Assembly: GCF_019492055.1 (NCBI RefSeq)
Contig: NZ_JAICBX010000005.1
Coordinates: forward strand, 186,001-250,000
Origin: Flavimaribacter sediminis
Lineage (GTDB): Bacteria > Pseudomonadota > Alphaproteobacteria > Rhizobiales > Rhizobiaceae
DNA: 64,000 bases
Reading direction: 5' to 3'
This document shows positions 43,316 to 51,859 of this stretch, piece after piece. How positions within the stretch are numbered: the first letter of the stretch is position 1; each line of letters starts with the position of its first letter. The position numbers were made by a program, and so were the translations under genes. The notes beneath the pieces are model-generated. The model did no database searches, was not told the DNA's origin, and worked only from the letters and a program-made list of their open reading frames with translations.

Positions 43316-44197
43316 ATGAAACACCCTGTCTTCAAGCTCAACAACGGCGTCGAACTTCCGGCGCTCGGACTGGGCGTTTTCCGCTCCGGAGAGGAAGGAA
43401 CCGTCGAGGCGGTGAAAGCCGCGCTTTCCGTTGGTTATCGCATGATCGATACGGCGGCCGCCTATGGCAACGAGGCCTATGTCGGCCAGGGCCTGCGGGA
43501 AAGCGACGTCCCACGGGAGGAGGTTGTCATCCAGACCAAGCTCTGGATGAGCGACTACGGCTTTGACAAGGCGCTGCACGGCTTTGACCGGTCCATGAAA
43601 ACACTTGGTCTCGAGACGCTGGACGTCTATCTGCTGCACTGGCCCCAGCCGAAACTGTTCGACCTGACGATCGAGAGCTGGAAAGCCCTGTCGCGCCTTC
43701 TCAAAGAGGGTCGCATACGCGCCATCGGCGTTTGCAACGCCTCGGTGGACCAGATGAAAAAACTGACGGATGCGACCGGTATAACGCCCGTCCTGAACCA
43801 GATCGAGATGCATCCGTATTTCTCCCAGGCTGCGCTGCGCGAAGCGATCCGCGAGATGGGCGTCGTCCCGCAAGCCTGGTCGCCGCTCGGCGGCGTCAGC
43901 AGCTATTCTGGCGATGGTTCGCTCATTCCGCTGAAGGACGAGGTCCTGATCGGGCTTTCCGGCAAATACAACAAGACCGTGGCACAGATCATCCTGCGCT
44001 GGCATCTGCAGAACGGCGTGTCAATCATTCCCAAATCGGTGACCCCCGGACGCATCCGCGAGAACGCAGACCTATTCGATTTTGAACTCGAAGCCGGCGA
44101 CATCGCCGCAATAGACGCGCTCGACCGCGGTCAACGGGCCGGCATCGATCCGCAAGTCGCTTCCGTGCAATATTTCGGCCGCGTCATCGAGGACTGA
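43316..44197 (+). CDS. Aldo/keto reductase
   Basis: A 293-residue NADPH-dependent oxidoreductase of the AKR superfamily (Dkg/AKR5-like). The catalytic tetrad is visible: Asp and Tyr in MIDTAAAYGNEAYVGQGLRES, Lys in VVIQTKLWMSDYG and His in VYLLHWPQPK. Cofactor-binding segments are IGVCNAS, PVLNQIEMHPYFSQ and IIPKSVTPGRIRENADLFDFEL. ATG 43316 has GGAG at 8 nt; ATG 43289 is possible. It reduces aldehydes or ketones; 2,5-diketo-gluconate-type activity is possible but not shown. Confidence 0.9.
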   Translation: MKHPVFKLNNGVELPALGLGVFRSGEEGTVEAVKAALSVGYRMIDTAAAYGNEAYVGQGLRESDVPREEVVIQTKLWMSDYGFDKALHGFDRSMKTLGLETLDVYLLHWPQPKLFDLTIESWKALSRLLKEGRIRAIGVCNASVDQMKKLTDATGITPVLNQIEMHPYFSQAALREAIREMGVVPQAWSPLGGVSSYSGDGSLIPLKDEVLIGLSGKYNKTVAQIILRWHLQNGVSIIPKSVTPGRIRENADLFDFELEAGDIAAIDALDRGQRAGIDPQVASVQYFGRVIED

Positions 44198-44235
44198 ACA
44201 GACGCGGCAGATGCATTGGCCCTGTTGAAGCGTCC

Positions 44236-45627
44236 CTATGGCGCGCAGTGACACTGCGCAAAGCTCTCCACATCCAGGTTCGCGATGGCGCAGGCATAGG
44301 CAGGCAAATCCGCCGTTGAGAGCGGTTTGTGGCGCTGATTGTAATCTCGTCTGTAGGCGTCGCGGACCAAGCCTGGCCGGGCCAGGTCTTTCCATACCCG
44401 GGCCACCGCCTGCACAGAAAATTCCGTCTCGCCATATGCTTCGGAAAACACATATTCCTGCCTCCAGTCACCGGCGACAGTCGACGACAGGGACGACAGA
44501 TTGGAAAGATAGTAGGTCACGTAGTCCAGCGGCTTGCCGCTCCGGACGTCATAGGTGAACAGTTGGAACCCGGGATTCTGGCCGAAGACCGGGCTTATCG
44601 CCGGAACGATCTTGTCAACGGCGACCGCCTGCCCGTCTTTATCAAGAAGCAGTCGGAAATCATCGGAATGGATGTGGCCGGAGAAGTTCATCTCCATCCT
44701 TCCGGCATGGGATCGGAGCAGGTCGACAAGATCTCCGGTGACGTCTTCCCGCAGGAATGGAACGATGCCGGCGCGGCAATTCCGGGCCTTCGAATGAAGC
44801 GTCGAATAGGCGTCGATGCCCCACGGAATGTGGTGAACGATCCAGACAATGGCGTCATTGGCTGCCTGTTCCGCGAGCTTTGAACGCAACCATTGCAGTT
44901 GCAGCCGGGCCGCGTCTTGCCCGTTGCCGCCGCATCTGTTGGCGTATTTGCGAGACCAGAGGATATCGTTGAGGACGAGGATCACGCCGTTTTCGACAGT
45001 TGGGTGGCGCAGCGCATAATAACCGCCCGCCCGGTAACTCTCGTTAAAATCCGCCGCGACGCGTTCACTGCCGGCGGCGTTTCGAACGAATTCGGCGGTT
45101 TCGGCGAGAAATTCTCCGCCAGGCTCTATCTCATAGTCGCCGCATTCGGAATCGGTGTTGCCCAATGCGACAATCAGAGGCTTGTCAGGCAGCGCACCGG
45201 TCAGCGACGCAATTACGAACCGGGCTGTGCGCTCGGCAAAACGGCGCTGTTCAACAGAGCCAACGGCGACATCGAATGCGCTCGCGGCGTCCGTCTCGAA
45301 ACTATGGGACAGAAGATCGCCGGGATATATGACGAAATCCACGTCCGCCAGCCTCTCGGCGATGGCGCCGAGCGCGGATTGCAGGAGCACAAAATTGGTG
45401 TCGCTCCCCCATTGCGAAGCCGGTTCAGCGGGAAACCTGGAAAATTGCTCACTCCAGCGGCCGGTGTCGATCGTCCTCAGATCCCTTGCCAGTTGCGGCG
45501 GCTGAAACGGGTCAAAATGAATATCCGACACCACGCCGAAGGAGCCGGACGGATCAGCTGCGCTGGCGGTGACGGGAAGCAGGATCAGACCGAGACCGGC
45601 CAAGAGCGCCTTTGCAAACGACCACAT
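44236..45627 (-). CDS. Exported metallophosphoesterase (acid sphingomyelinase-like phosphodiesterase)
   Basis: A 463-residue protein with a signal peptide (MWSFAKALLAGLGLILLPVTASA). The calcineurin-like metal-binding motifs occur in order: GVVSDIHFDP, FVIYPGDLLSH, VALGNTDSECGDYE, VWIVHHIPWG and MNFSGHIHSDDFR. The arrangement and length are like acid sphingomyelinase-type periplasmic phosphodiesterases. Several Cys residues in the C-terminal part suggest disulfides. It is the last gene of a minus-strand group beginning with the MarR regulator, but its function is unrelated to aromatic catabolism. Confidence 0.85.
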   Translation of the reverse strand: MWSFAKALLAGLGLILLPVTASAADPSGSFGVVSDIHFDPFQPPQLARDLRTIDTGRWSEQFSRFPAEPASQWGSDTNFVLLQSALGAIAERLADVDFVIYPGDLLSHSFETDAASAFDVAVGSVEQRRFAERTARFVIASLTGALPDKPLIVALGNTDSECGDYEIEPGGEFLAETAEFVRNAAGSERVAADFNESYRAGGYYALRHPTVENGVILVLNDILWSRKYANRCGGNGQDAARLQLQWLRSKLAEQAANDAIVWIVHHIPWGIDAYSTLHSKARNCRAGIVPFLREDVTGDLVDLLRSHAGRMEMNFSGHIHSDDFRLLLDKDGQAVAVDKIVPAISPVFGQNPGFQLFTYDVRSGKPLDYVTYYLSNLSSLSSTVAGDWRQEYVFSEAYGETEFSVQAVARVWKDLARPGLVRDAYRRDYNQRHKPLSTADLPAYACAIANLDVESFAQCHCAP

Positions 45628-45635
45628 CGTCCGAA

Positions 45636-46334
45636 TTACTCCGGAGGACCAATCCTGAGCTCAATCGGGGCCAGGCCGTCGACGCCGCCCGTTAACACAT
45701 CTCCAGGCTGCACGGGACCAACGCCGGAAGGCGTGCCCGTGTAGATGAGATCGCCGGGCAGCAGATGGTAATAACCGGACAGGTGGCTGACCACTTCCGG
45801 AACGCTCCAAACGAGATCGGAGAGCTTCTGGTCCTGTTTCGTTTCTTCTCCCACCTTGAGCCAGATCCGTTGAGGACCGATTTCGCCGAACTCGGCGGCC
45901 CTGGTGATCTCCGAAATAATTGCAGAATTCTCGAACGCCTTGCCGAAATCCCAGGGACGCCCCTTCACCCGCGCCTGCTGCTGCAGATCGCGCCGGGTCA
46001 TGTCGACGCCCACCGCATAGCCGAAGACCGCCGAGGGCGCGTCTTCTACGCTCACCCGAAACGCCGGAGCGCCGATGGCGATGACAAACTCGACCTCGTG
46101 ATGCAGATCTTCGGTTCCTGGCGCATAGGGCGTTTCGGCGCCGCTGAGAACGATCGCGCTCGCAGGCTTGGTGAAATAGAACGGCGCTTCGCGATCGACC
46201 TCATGCCCCATTTCGGCGGCGTGGGCGGCGTAGTTGCGGCCAACGCAGAAAATGCGGTGAACAGGGAAGCCGGCTGCTTCTCCAGCGACGGGAATGACGG
46301 GAGCGGCAGGGACGTCAAACAGCGTTTCGGTCAT
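45636..46334 (-). CDS. FAH-family hydrolase (fumarylpyruvate/acylpyruvate hydrolase-like)
   Basis: A 232-residue fumarylacetoacetate hydrolase-fold enzyme. Motifs: IFCVGRNYAAHAAEMG, PFYFTKPASAIV, DLHHEVEFVIAIG (metal-binding E-x-E), GYAVGVDMTRRDLQQQARVKGRPWDFGKAFENSA, and the closing GDLIYTGTPSGVGPVQPGDVL. This short form resembles NagK-type fumarylpyruvate or acylpyruvate hydrolases that finish aromatic ring cleavage. It lies 36 bp downstream of an alpha/beta hydrolase gene and near the hpa operon, which supports an aromatic role. The upstream ATG (46337) gives one more Met. Confidence 0.87.
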   Translation of the reverse strand: MTETLFDVPAAPVIPVAGEAAGFPVHRIFCVGRNYAAHAAEMGHEVDREAPFYFTKPASAIVLSGAETPYAPGTEDLHHEVEFVIAIGAPAFRVSVEDAPSAVFGYAVGVDMTRRDLQQQARVKGRPWDFGKAFENSAIISEITRAAEFGEIGPQRIWLKVGEETKQDQKLSDLVWSVPEVVSHLSGYYHLLPGDLIYTGTPSGVGPVQPGDVLTGGVDGLAPIELRIGPPE

Positions 46335-46373
46335 CACAAAGTTCTTTCCTGATTCAATGGGCGCGATACGGTT

Positions 46374-47225
46374 TTATACGTTCAGCCTGTCCCTTTTGCG
46401 CAAAAGTTCCTCGATCAACAAGGCGTTGACGGCATCAGGCTCTTCATATTGCACCCAGTGTCCAGCCTTCGGCACGACATGCAAGCGGCTCTGCGGGTCG
46501 ATCGCCATCAGCGCTTCGCGGCGCTCCTCAAGATACCCTTTCACGACGACGTCGTCCTGCCCCCAGATCGCCGCAACGCTGACGGGCCAATGTTCCAGGC
46601 AATCCTTCAAGAGCATCGAATCGTTCGCGAGCCTGTGCCGGAACCGCGTCGCTTCGGCGTTTTGCGCCTGTATGAGGATCGCCGTATCGTCGATCGTCTC
46701 AGGGCGCGCCAGCATCAGTGCCTGGAGATTGTGTCGATGCGCCGCCATGCGTTCCTCGTCGCTTTGCGCAAACCGCCAGCTGCGCATTGCATTGCGCCGG
46801 CTGTTGACCCGCCCCAGGCCGCCGGCGCCGACCATGATCATGCAGTCAATCCGGTTGCGGCGATGGGCGAGCATATGTCCCGCAACCCAGGCGCCGAAGG
46901 AAAAACCGGCGATCGAAAGCCTGGAAGAGACCGGCAGTCGATCGATATTTTCTGACAAATTTTCCGCGATCGCCGCAACGGACGTCGCCTCCAGCGGGTC
47001 CGAATCCCCGAAGCCGGGCATATCCGGGACCAGAACCTGAAAATGCCTTGAAAGCGGTTCGATATTGCGAAACCAGTGCCGCCAGGAGCCCCACCCGCCG
47101 TGTAGCAGGATCAGTGATGGACCCTTTCCCCAGATACGCCACTGCGTCGTTCCGAACGGATGGTCAAGGCGCCGAAACCGAGCGAGGGAATCCAGCTCCT
47201 CAAGTGTCGTGATGTTACGCTGCAT
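46374..47225 (-). CDS. Alpha/beta-fold hydrolase
   Basis: A 283-residue hydrolase. It shows the oxyanion motif LLHGGWGSWRHW, the strand VLVPDMPGFGDSD, the nucleophile elbow GFSFGAW (Ser in the G-x-S-x-G position), the acid-bearing strand VAAIWGQDDVVV and the catalytic His in PKAGHWVQYEEP. The overall pattern is that of meta-cleavage product (C-C bond) hydrolases or haloperoxidase-like enzymes. Placed between the MarR regulator and an FAH hydrolase, it probably acts on an aromatic-derived intermediate, but an esterase role cannot be excluded. Confidence 0.82.
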   Translation of the reverse strand: MQRNITTLEELDSLARFRRLDHPFGTTQWRIWGKGPSLILLHGGWGSWRHWFRNIEPLSRHFQVLVPDMPGFGDSDPLEATSVAAIAENLSENIDRLPVSSRLSIAGFSFGAWVAGHMLAHRRNRIDCMIMVGAGGLGRVNSRRNAMRSWRFAQSDEERMAAHRHNLQALMLARPETIDDTAILIQAQNAEATRFRHRLANDSMLLKDCLEHWPVSVAAIWGQDDVVVKGYLEERREALMAIDPQSRLHVVPKAGHWVQYEEPDAVNALLIEELLRKRDRLNV

Positions 47226-47301
47226 GAAGATTACTATTCGGACAAAGACAAGCTGACGAACCCCGCCGCCGATTAACAGGGCGCGCCAGTCAATAGTTTA
47301 C

Positions 47302-47323
47302 AAATCGCCGGTTCAGGCGATTT
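47302..47323 (-). terminator. Stem-loop at the end of the MarR regulator gene
   Basis: A perfect 8-bp stem AAATCGCC/GGCGATTT with a 6-nt loop that contains the regulator's TGA stop. No U-run follows on the minus strand, so it may be a partial terminator between the regulator and the alpha/beta hydrolase gene. Confidence 0.4.
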
Positions 47324-47885
47324 TCTTTTTCGGCCGTCCCCTGATATGAGAACGCCCCTCTGTGTGAGGCATTTCAGGCACTGCCGATTCATACTCTGGC
47401 ACGGGCGGAAGGTTGCGAATGGTCGCCTCCAGTTCGCTCAGCAAGTCCTGCAACTGCCTTGTCCGCTCGGACCCGAACGCATCAGCGATCTCGCTGTATA
47501 TCTCCTCCACTTGTGGCCCTGCGCCTTCAATCACATCCAACCCCATCGGAGTTATGCTGACGATCGACCTGCGCAGGTCGTCCATGTCCTGTGTCTTGGT
47601 GATAAGACCACGATCTTCCAGATCTTTCAGAATCCTAGAAAGCGAAGGCGGCAGGAGGCATGTCGCCCTTGCCAGAACGGTCACTTCCGTTCTCTCTACC
47701 GAGCTAAGCGCGCGCAGTACGCGCCATTGTTGCTCCGTTATGTTGAACGTCCTCAACGGGGCCCGAAACCGGCCCATCATGCTTTCTCGAGCCCTGAGCA
47801 GGGCCAGTGGTAGTGAATTCGTGAAACTTCGCAGTCTAACCCTCGTGCCGCCCATCTTACCGGCCGATGTCATCAATTCTCCCAT
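47313..47885 (-). CDS. hpaR: HpaR-type MarR regulator of homoprotocatechuate degradation
   Basis: A 190-residue MarR-family repressor. It opens LRSFTNSLPLALLRARESMMGRFRAPLRTFNITEQQWRVLRALSSVERTEVTVLARATCLLPPSLSRILKDLEDRGLITK, which is the HpaR subgroup pattern (L-P-L-A-L-L-R-A-R-E, T-E-Q-Q-W-R-V-L-R-A-L). The wing is DDLRRSIVSITPMG. The basic C-terminal tail (GRPKKKIA) is unusual. It is divergent from the hpaF-hpaE-hpaD operon with 160 bp between, the usual place for an HpaR operator. It probably represses that operon until 4-hydroxyphenylacetate or homoprotocatechuate is present. Confidence 0.88.
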   Translation of the reverse strand: MGELMTSAGKMGGTRVRLRSFTNSLPLALLRARESMMGRFRAPLRTFNITEQQWRVLRALSSVERTEVTVLARATCLLPPSLSRILKDLEDRGLITKTQDMDDLRRSIVSITPMGLDVIEGAGPQVEEIYSEIADAFGSERTRQLQDLLSELEATIRNLPPVPEYESAVPEMPHTEGRSHIRGRPKKKIA

Positions 47886-48045
47886 CTCTATTCATGTATG
47901 AAGCGCCTCTATAAGCATAATCGCACAAAAGCACAGGTTGTGGCAATGCAATAAGACACACTAAACGTGACAACCGCAGACTGTTGATAACCTGAACGCC
48001 CATCCTGTAAGTACCTGTCGGGGCGCGTTCACCGGGAGGATCGTA

Positions 48046-48432
48046 TTGCCGCATATCATCATCGAATACTCCGCCAACCTGGAAACAAGGGCGGATATAA
48101 ACATGCTATGCAAGCATGTGCGCGACGCGGCTCTCGCGACCGGCCTGTTCGAGACCGGCGCCATCCGGGTAAGGGCGCACAAGTGCGACCATTACGCTAT
48201 TGCGGACGACCACCCCTATGATGCCTTTGTTCATCTTGACATCCGGATCGGAAAAGGCAGGACGGAGGAGGACAGGAGAATGTTGGGACAAGCGGTTTTC
48301 GATCGCGCAGCGGAGGAACTGGCGCCACTGTTCGAGGCGCCGCATCTGGCGTTGTCGCTTTATCTGACGGAAATTCCGCCGGAATCCAGCTGGAAAAAGA
48401 ACGGCATCCACCAGCGTTTCAGAAAGAATTGA
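48046..48432 (+). CDS. hpaF: 5-carboxymethyl-2-hydroxymuconate isomerase
   Basis: A 128-residue tautomerase-superfamily enzyme (MPHIIIEYSANLETRADINMLCKHVRDAALATGLFETGAIRVRAH, HLDIRIGKGRTEEDRRMLG). The catalytic residue is the N-terminal Pro exposed after Met removal. The start is a TTG at 48046 with GGGAGGA 5 nt upstream; no in-frame ATG would keep the essential Pro. It isomerises 5-carboxymethyl-2-hydroxymuconate in the homoprotocatechuate meta-cleavage pathway. First gene of the operon, 10 bp before hpaE. Confidence 0.9.
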   Translation: MPHIIIEYSANLETRADINMLCKHVRDAALATGLFETGAIRVRAHKCDHYAIADDHPYDAFVHLDIRIGKGRTEEDRRMLGQAVFDRAAEELAPLFEAPHLALSLYLTEIPPESSWKKNGIHQRFRKN

Positions 48433-48442
48433 TGGAGTCACC

Positions 48443-49960
48443 ATGACTGCGTTTGAAGACAATCTCGGGAAGGCGGAAACTTACCTCGCCCGATTCCGCG
48501 AGCACGGCGTGCTCAACCACATCGGCGGAGAAGCGGTCCCCGCCGTCTCCGGCGAAACTTTCCAGTCGATATCACCGGTTGATCTGATACCGCTTGCGGA
48601 TGTAGCGAAAGGCGGTGCCGACGACGTCGACAGGGCGGCGAAAGCAGCCAAAGAAGCTTTTTCGGAATGGCGCGAAATGCCCGGCGCTGAAAGAAAGAAG
48701 CTGCTTCACAAGATCGCCGACGCCATTGTGGCCCGGGCCGAGGAAATCTCCTTTGTCGAAAGCGTGGACACCGGCCAGGCGATCCGCTTCATGTCCAAGG
48801 CGGCGCTGCGCGGCGCAGAGAACTTTCGCTTTTTCGCCGACCGCGCATCCGAAGCGCGCGACGGTCAGGCGCTGCGCACGGAAGGACAACTTAACATTAC
48901 ATCGAGACGTCCGATCGGACCGGTCGGCATCATCACGCCGTGGAATACGCCTTTCATGCTGTCGACCTGGAAGATTGCGCCGGCGCTTGCCGCTGGCTGC
49001 ACCGTGGTTCACAAGCCAGCGGAATTCTCGCCGCTGACGGCTCGTCTGCTCGTCGAGATCGCCGAGGAGGCCGGCCTGCCGAAAGGCGTGTGGAACCTCG
49101 TCAATGGCATGGGCGAAGACGCCGGCAAGGCCCTGACCGAACATCCCGATATAAAAGCAATCGGTTTCGTCGGCGAAGGCCGCACCGGCTCGATGATCAT
49201 GGCGCAGGGCGCAGCGACGCTGAAGCGCGTTCATTTCGAACTTGGCGGAAAGAATCCGGTCATTGTCTTTGCCGACAGCGATCTAGAACGCGCCGCGGAC
49301 GCCGCCGTGTTCATGATCTACTCGCTGAACGGCGAACGCTGCACGTCGTCAAGCCGTCTGCTTGTGGAGGACTCCATCTATGACGCGTTCACCGCGAAGG
49401 TCGCCGAGCGCGCCTCCCGTATCAAGGTCGGTCATCCTCTCGACCCGGACACTGTCGTCGGCCCGCTGATCCATCCGGTGCATGAAAAGAAGGTCCTTTC
49501 CTATTTCGACATTGCGCGGTCGGAGGGAGCGACAATCGCTACCGGCGGAGAAAAAGCCGACGGTCCGGGCGGCGGCTGTTATGTCAAACCGACCCTTTTC
49601 ACCGACGCCACCCATTCCATGCGCATCTCCAAGGAGGAGATTTTCGGACCGGTGCTGACAGCCATGCCCTTCAGGGACGAGGCTGAAGCGCTGGCGCTGG
49701 CGAATGACGTGGAATATGGGCTTACTGCTTATCTGTGGACGTCTGACCTGACGCGGGCGCTCCGCATGACCGACCGGCTCGAGGCCGGCATGATGTGGGT
49801 CAATTCGGAGAATATCCGACATCTGCCGGCCCCGTTCGGCGGCGTCAAGAATTCCGGCATCGGCCGCGACGGCGGCGACTGGTCCTTCGATTTCTACATG
49901 GAAACCGTCAACATGGCCTTCGCGACCGAGGCCCACAAAATCCCGAAACTGGGGCAATGA
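48443..49960 (+). CDS. hpaE: 5-carboxymethyl-2-hydroxymuconic semialdehyde dehydrogenase
   Basis: A 505-residue aldehyde dehydrogenase. Cofactor region GIITPWNTPFMLSTWKIAPALAAGCTVVHKPAE; catalytic Glu in HFELGGKNPVIVFADSDLE; nucleophilic Cys in NGERCTSSSRLLVE; C-terminal APFGGVKNSGIGRDGGDWSFDFYMETVN. The last motif is typical of HpaE/CHMS dehydrogenases. It oxidises the ring-cleavage semialdehyde made by HpaD to 5-carboxymethyl-2-hydroxymuconate using NAD+. It sits between hpaF and hpaD with 10-12 bp gaps. Confidence 0.92.
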   Translation: MTAFEDNLGKAETYLARFREHGVLNHIGGEAVPAVSGETFQSISPVDLIPLADVAKGGADDVDRAAKAAKEAFSEWREMPGAERKKLLHKIADAIVARAEEISFVESVDTGQAIRFMSKAALRGAENFRFFADRASEARDGQALRTEGQLNITSRRPIGPVGIITPWNTPFMLSTWKIAPALAAGCTVVHKPAEFSPLTARLLVEIAEEAGLPKGVWNLVNGMGEDAGKALTEHPDIKAIGFVGEGRTGSMIMAQGAATLKRVHFELGGKNPVIVFADSDLERAADAAVFMIYSLNGERCTSSSRLLVEDSIYDAFTAKVAERASRIKVGHPLDPDTVVGPLIHPVHEKKVLSYFDIARSEGATIATGGEKADGPGGGCYVKPTLFTDATHSMRISKEEIFGPVLTAMPFRDEAEALALANDVEYGLTAYLWTSDLTRALRMTDRLEAGMMWVNSENIRHLPAPFGGVKNSGIGRDGGDWSFDFYMETVNMAFATEAHKIPKLGQ

Positions 49961-49972
49961 CAGGAGCGAGGC

Positions 49973-50953
49973 ATGCCTGTACCACCATCCAATCTCTATC
50001 CGGCGTTCAATATTGTTCGGCTTAGCCATATCGAACTGATCGTCACCGATCTGGCGCGAAGCCGCGCCTTCTATGTCGACACGCTCGGCATGCAGGTCAC
50101 CGACGAGAACGACGAGGAGATCTTCCTGCGCGCCATGGAGGAGCGCGGTCACCATTGCGTCATCCTGAAGCAGGGCGACGAACCGGCGGCCAACTTCCTG
50201 GGCTTCAAGGTCTACGCCGACGAAGACCTCGACCGCGCCGCGGAGTTTTTCTCCGAGAAAGGCCTTGCGACGGAATGGGTGCAAAGAGCCTATCAGGGCC
50301 GGACATTGCGAACCCATTGTCCGCAAGGCATACCGCTCGAATTCTACGCGAAGATGGATCGTCTTGAACCGATCCACCAGAAATACGAACGCTACAGCGG
50401 CGTGAAGCCGTTGCGCATCGATCATTTCAACTGCTTCACCCCGAATGTCGACGAGTCGGTGGCCTTCTACAACGAAATGGGCTTCCGGGTGACGGAATAC
50501 ACCGAGGACGAGATATCGAAGAAGCTATGGGCGGCCTGGATGCACCGCAAGGGCAACATCCATGACATGGCGTTCACCAACGGGGTCGGGCCACGGCTTC
50601 ATCATCTGGCGTTCTGGGTGCCGACGCCTCTCAACATCATCGATCTTCTCGATATCATGTCGACTTCCGGCTATCTCGCAAATATCGAACGCGGACCGGG
50701 CCGTCACGGCATATCGAACGCCTTCTTTCTTTATGTGCGCGATCCGGACGGCCATCGCGTGGAGCTTTATTGCTCCGACTATCAGACCGTCGATCCGGAT
50801 CTCGAACCGATCAAGTGGGATCTCACCGATCCGCAACGGCAAACGCTCTGGGGCGCGCCGGCGCCGCGGTCCTGGTTCGAACAGGGAAGCACGTTCGTCG
50901 GCAGCGAATTGCGGGAGCCGGATTTGAAAGCGCAGCCGATTATTGCGCCCTGA
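49973..50953 (+). CDS. hpaD: 3,4-dihydroxyphenylacetate 2,3-dioxygenase
   Basis: A 326-residue vicinal-oxygen-chelate extradiol dioxygenase with N- and C-terminal VOC domains. The metal ligands lie in the second domain: His in NIHDMAFTNG, His in GPRLHHLAFWV and Glu in GHRVELYCSDY. The start MPVPPSNLYPAFNIVRLSHIEL and C-terminal PRSWFEQGSTFVGSE are typical of HpaD/HpcB of the VOC type (Fe or Mn dependent). It opens the homoprotocatechuate ring in the meta position. Confidence 0.93.
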   Translation: MPVPPSNLYPAFNIVRLSHIELIVTDLARSRAFYVDTLGMQVTDENDEEIFLRAMEERGHHCVILKQGDEPAANFLGFKVYADEDLDRAAEFFSEKGLATEWVQRAYQGRTLRTHCPQGIPLEFYAKMDRLEPIHQKYERYSGVKPLRIDHFNCFTPNVDESVAFYNEMGFRVTEYTEDEISKKLWAAWMHRKGNIHDMAFTNGVGPRLHHLAFWVPTPLNIIDLLDIMSTSGYLANIERGPGRHGISNAFFLYVRDPDGHRVELYCSDYQTVDPDLEPIKWDLTDPQRQTLWGAPAPRSWFEQGSTFVGSELREPDLKAQPIIAP

Positions 50954-50968
50954 ACAGAGTAAGAGTTC

Positions 50969-51859
50969 ATGACACAAACACCGCAGTTCGCCGCCTTCCA
51001 CTCAGATGACAGACAGGGTTACGGCCTGGTCACCGAGCGGGGCCTGATCGATCTTTCCGCGCGCCAAGGCGTAAAATGGCCGACGCTTCGGGAGGTCATT
51101 GAAGCCGGGCGGCTGGCAGCGCTGGCGGAGGAATTCGGCGATCGGGAGGTTGATTTCGCGCCTGGCGAATTTCATTGGGATATCCCGATCCCCGCGCCGG
51201 AAAAGATAATCTGCGTCGGCGTGAACTACCCGGACCGCAACGAAGAATACAAGGACGGACAGGCGGCCCAGAGCAACCCGTCACTTTTTGTCCGGTTTCC
51301 CCGGTCCTTCGTCGGACACGAGGCGCCGATCATCCGTCCTTCCGTCTCCGACAAGTTCGACTACGAAGGCGAGATCGCCTTCGTCATCGGCAAGCCTGGA
51401 AGACATATCGCCGAGGCGGATGCGCTCGACCATATTGCAGCCTTGACCCTGTGCAACGAAGGCAGCGTGCGCGACTGGATACGGCATGCGAAATTCAACG
51501 TGACCCAGGGCAAGAATTTCGACACCAGCGGCTCTCTGGGGCCGTGGCTTGTTCCGTTCACGGACGAAAGCCAGATCGCCGATGTCAGACTGACGACCCA
51601 TGTGAACGGAGAACTGCGCCAGGACGACCGGACGAGCCGGATGATCTTCGGATTCCGCAAGCTGATCACCTATATCTCGACCTTCACCACGCTCGTTCCA
51701 GGCGACATCATCGTGTCCGGCACGCCGACAGGCGCCGGCGCGCGGCACGATCCGCCGCTCTGGCTTGTGCCCGGCGACGAGGTCGTGGTCGAGGCGGAAG
51801 GCGTCGGCCTGCTGCGCAATACAGTTGCACAGGAAGATCCCGCCGGAAGCCGGTCATGA
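50969..51859 (+). CDS. FAH-family hydrolase/decarboxylase of the hpa operon
   Basis: A 296-residue FAH-fold protein. It has a short N-terminal domain (FAAFHSDDRQGYGLVTERGLIDLSAR) and a catalytic domain: KIICVGVNYPDRNEEY, FVRFPRSFVGHEAPIIRP, FDYEGEIAFVIGKPGRHI (metal-binding E-x-E), VTQGKNFDTSGSLGPWLV and GDIIVSGTPTGAGARHDPPLWLVPGD. By position it should serve as the decarboxylase/isomerase step after HpaF (HpaG-like) or as an acylpyruvate hydrolase. The single-domain form differs from the two-domain HpaG of E. coli. The stop overlaps the next ATG. Confidence 0.85.
   Translation: MTQTPQFAAFHSDDRQGYGLVTERGLIDLSARQGVKWPTLREVIEAGRLAALAEEFGDREVDFAPGEFHWDIPIPAPEKIICVGVNYPDRNEEYKDGQAAQSNPSLFVRFPRSFVGHEAPIIRPSVSDKFDYEGEIAFVIGKPGRHIAEADALDHIAALTLCNEGSVRDWIRHAKFNVTQGKNFDTSGSLGPWLVPFTDESQIADVRLTTHVNGELRQDDRTSRMIFGFRKLITYISTFTTLVPGDIIVSGTPTGAGARHDPPLWLVPGDEVVVEAEGVGLLRNTVAQEDPAGSRS

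Noticed and set aside
47886-48045. HpaR operator in the hpaR-hpaF intergenic region
   Set aside because: The location is right, but I found no clear palindrome, so no site is annotated.
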